Positions 6,510-6,822 of a stretch of 6,822 bases of DNA are shown piece after piece. A program made the translations under genes and the position numbers. Origin of the DNA: Bacteroidota bacterium (lineage in GTDB: Bacteria > Bacteroidota > Bacteroidia > NS11-12g > UBA955); the NCBI GenBank assembly GCA_008081305.1, contig VMCP01000146.1:1-6822 (forward strand), in the 5' to 3' direction. Each line of letters begins with the position of its first letter. The stretch's first letter is position 1. A model generated the notes under the pieces. The model was not told where the DNA came from and searched no databases. It was given only the letters and a program-made list of their open reading frames with translations.

Positions 6510-6822
6510 CGTCGGGAATCATATTGAGGTTTTGATCTTTAACCTCGTAGATAGTTCCTCCAAATTTTTGAATTAGTCGATAATCATGCGTTGCCATCAA
6601 TATAGAAGTTCCTTCACTGCAAATTTTCTGTAACAGGGCCATTACTTCATCACTTACCGTGGGATCTAAACTGCCCGTTGGCTCATCTGCCAACACCAAC
6701 TTAGGTTCGTTCAATAAGGCCCGTGCAATCACCAAGCGCTGTTGTTCTCCACCGCTAAGTTCTGCAGGAAATTTATATCCTTTATTTTCTAAACCAACCA
6801 CCTGAAGCACTTGTTCACAACG
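6490..6822 (-). CDS. ftsE: FtsE-like ABC transporter ATP-binding protein (3' part, truncated by window edge)
   Basis: The reading frame is open to the right edge and stops at 6490-6492, giving the C-terminal 110 residues of an ATPase usually about 220-230 long. Present are the ABC signature LSGGEQQR (22-29), the Walker B region LVLADEPTGSLDP (42-54, catalytic E47 and D-loop) and the H-loop histidine H79 in MATHDYRLI. The Walker A site lies outside the window. The sequence after the H-loop (ATHDYRLIQKF, then a strand and a short tail) resembles FtsE more than LolD or MacB. FtsE pairs with the permease FtsX at the inner membrane to activate cell-wall hydrolases during division. No ftsX follows: the next gene downstream is convergent. 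ABC ATPase identity is certain; the FtsE label is likely, with another MacB/LolD-type ATPase as the alternative. Confidence 0.82.
   Translation of the reverse strand, partial: RCEQVLQVVGLENKGYKFPAELSGGEQQRLVIARALLNEPKLVLADEPTGSLDPTVSDEVMALLQKICSEGTSILMATHDYRLIQKFGGTIYEVKDQNLNMIPDVTHLSS

Noticed and set aside
1..6822. CRISPR array, tRNA, rRNA, insertion sequence, riboswitch or a new defence system
   Set aside because: I found no direct repeats with regular spacing, no cloverleaf or rRNA-like segment and no transposase. Nearly all of the window is conserved coding sequence with gaps under 100 bp.

Overview
The window looks like an ordinary housekeeping stretch of a Bacteroidota chromosome. It is moderately AT-rich. 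No Shine-Dalgarno-like sequence stands out before the starts, but several genes have an exact TAnnTTTG motif, the Bacteroidota -7 promoter element, just before the ATG. The protein families (a YfiT-like DinB protein, DUF2147, an HD-domain CCA/poly(A) polymerase-type enzyme, an FtsE-like ATPase) fit that phylum. Genus cannot be told from this sequence. I see no mobile element, CRISPR array, tRNA, rRNA or integration scar, and no convincing new multi-gene system.

Layout, left to right: (1) 1-381, minus, 5' part of a PLP-dependent cystathionine beta-synthase/cysteine synthase family gene, cut by the window edge. (2) 382-480, divergent promoter region. (3) 481-1293, plus, family 2 glycosyltransferase resembling dolichyl-phosphate beta-glucosyltransferase. 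(4) 1294-1803, minus, YfiT-like DinB-fold putative metal-dependent hydrolase or thiol transferase. (5) 1816-3087, minus, seryl-tRNA synthetase serS, 12 bp upstream of gene 4 and probably cotranscribed with it. (6) 3088-3153, AT-rich divergent region. (7) 3154-3618, plus, secreted DUF2147 protein. (8) 3622-5028, minus, tRNA nucleotidyltransferase with an HD domain (cca). (9) 5029-5084, very compact divergent promoter region. (10) 5085-6509, plus, multi-pass membrane protein of GT-C-like appearance. (11) 6490-6822, minus, 3' part of an FtsE-like ABC ATPase, cut by the right edge. No stretch longer than 100 bp lacks a gene.

Transcription units alternate strictly between strands. The three convergent junctions have gaps of 0 bp, 3 bp and -20 bp, leaving no room for conventional terminators. 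Two themes link the genes. serS and cca serve translation and tRNA maturation. The ALG5-like glycosyltransferase and the GT-C-like membrane protein could act in sequence (lipid-linked sugar donor, then transfer across the membrane), but this is only an inference from family resemblance.

The observation most worth checking is the repeated placement of TAnnTTTG 1-6 nt before the start codon. It suggests leaderless or ultrashort-leader mRNAs, and it argues for the internal ATG starts chosen here over longer upstream reading frames.
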